A DNA stretch of 5,765 bases, from assembly GCA_031284385.1 (NCBI GenBank), contig JAISZZ010000029.1:1-5765 (forward strand), in the 5' to 3' direction. Under the pieces are notes generated by a model that saw nothing but the letters and a program-made list of their open reading frames with translations, was not told the origin of the DNA and did not search any database. Positions 5,610 through 5,765 of the stretch are shown here, one piece after another. This DNA is from Treponema sp. Its GTDB lineage: Bacteria > Spirochaetota > Spirochaetia > Treponematales > Breznakiellaceae. The number at the start of each line of letters is the position of its first letter. Position 1 is the first letter of the stretch. A program made the position numbers and the translations under genes.

Positions 5610-5615
5610 TTGAAC

Positions 5616-5765
5616 ATGGGTTATACATTAGCGGAAAAGATTTTCGAGGCGCATCTGGCGGACAAGCCCGCGCCGGATACGTGGACGCTCAGGCTGGACG
5701 CCGTGTTTTGCCACGAGATAACGACGCCTATCGCGGTAAACGATCTTGTTTCACGCGGGCATGAC
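5616..5765 (+). CDS. 3-isopropylmalate dehydratase-type large subunit, aconitase superfamily (N-terminal 50 codons, 3' end outside window)
   Basis: The reading frame from ATG 5616 is open to the window end. It begins MGYTLAEKIFEAHL and continues with a stretch containing LDAVFCHEITTPIAVNDL (residues 27-44). This matches the N-terminus of LeuC and its close relatives homoaconitase and dimethylmalate dehydratase ('TLAEKI...', 'hD.tTP.ai'). LeuC-type enzymes use a [4Fe-4S] cluster to isomerise 2-isopropylmalate in leucine synthesis; the cluster cysteines lie further downstream, outside this window, so activity and exact substrate cannot be judged. A TTG in frame two codons earlier is possible but less likely, since family members begin at the M-x-x-T position. 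The gene starts 40 bases after the SDF carrier stop, with no terminator between. Composition returns to GC-rich (40 of 60 bases at 5641-5700). Confidence 0.85.
   Translation, partial: MGYTLAEKIFEAHLADKPAPDTWTLRLDAVFCHEITTPIAVNDLVSRGHD

Overview
The window holds five genes, all on the + strand. The first and last are cut by the window edges. The best guess for the source is a host-associated spirochaete of the Treponema type. This is inference: repeat-rich, glycine-rich surface proteins that join an InlB-type repeat, an Ig-like sandwich and a long poly-glycine C-terminal domain are common in gut treponemes, as are stand-alone amidohydrolases and Na+-coupled amino-acid carriers. No ribosomal RNA or other marker gene is present to settle it.

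Layout. (1) 1-1311: the C-terminal 436 residues of a large, probably surface-exposed, glycine-rich protein. (2) 1312-1624: a 313-base gap with two overlapping hairpins right after the stop codon, a small hairpin, a near-perfect 20-bp-stem hairpin that looks like a dispersed repeat, and a plausible promoter for the next gene. (3) 1625-2740: an M20-family metal-dependent amidohydrolase with all metal ligands present. (4) 2845-4218: an alanine/glycine:cation symporter of the AGCS family. (5) 4219-4342: two hairpins, the first terminator-like, then a possible promoter. (6) 4343-5575: a very AT-rich, divergent carrier of the dicarboxylate/amino acid:cation symporter (SDF/DAACS) family. (7) 5616-5765: the first 50 codons of an aconitase-superfamily large subunit of the 3-isopropylmalate dehydratase type.

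How the genes may work together. The amidohydrolase and the AGCS carrier are separated by only 104 bases with no convincing terminator, and each has its own Shine-Dalgarno sequence. They are probably co-transcribed. A sensible but unproven reading is that N-acylated amino acids or small peptides are hydrolysed and Na+-coupled uptake feeds the same amino-acid pool.

The SDF carrier and the dehydratase gene differ from this pair. Both lack a visible Shine-Dalgarno sequence. Both have a -10-like hexamer ending exactly six bases before the ATG, which would place transcription start at or next to the A of the start codon (leaderless mRNA). The carrier has also lost the residues that define the SDF substrate and sodium sites, and its base composition drops sharply compared with both flanks. 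The divergent carrier and the leaderless-type starts are the most interesting signals here. I see no complete new multi-gene system, no CRISPR array, no tRNA or rRNA and no intact mobile element.
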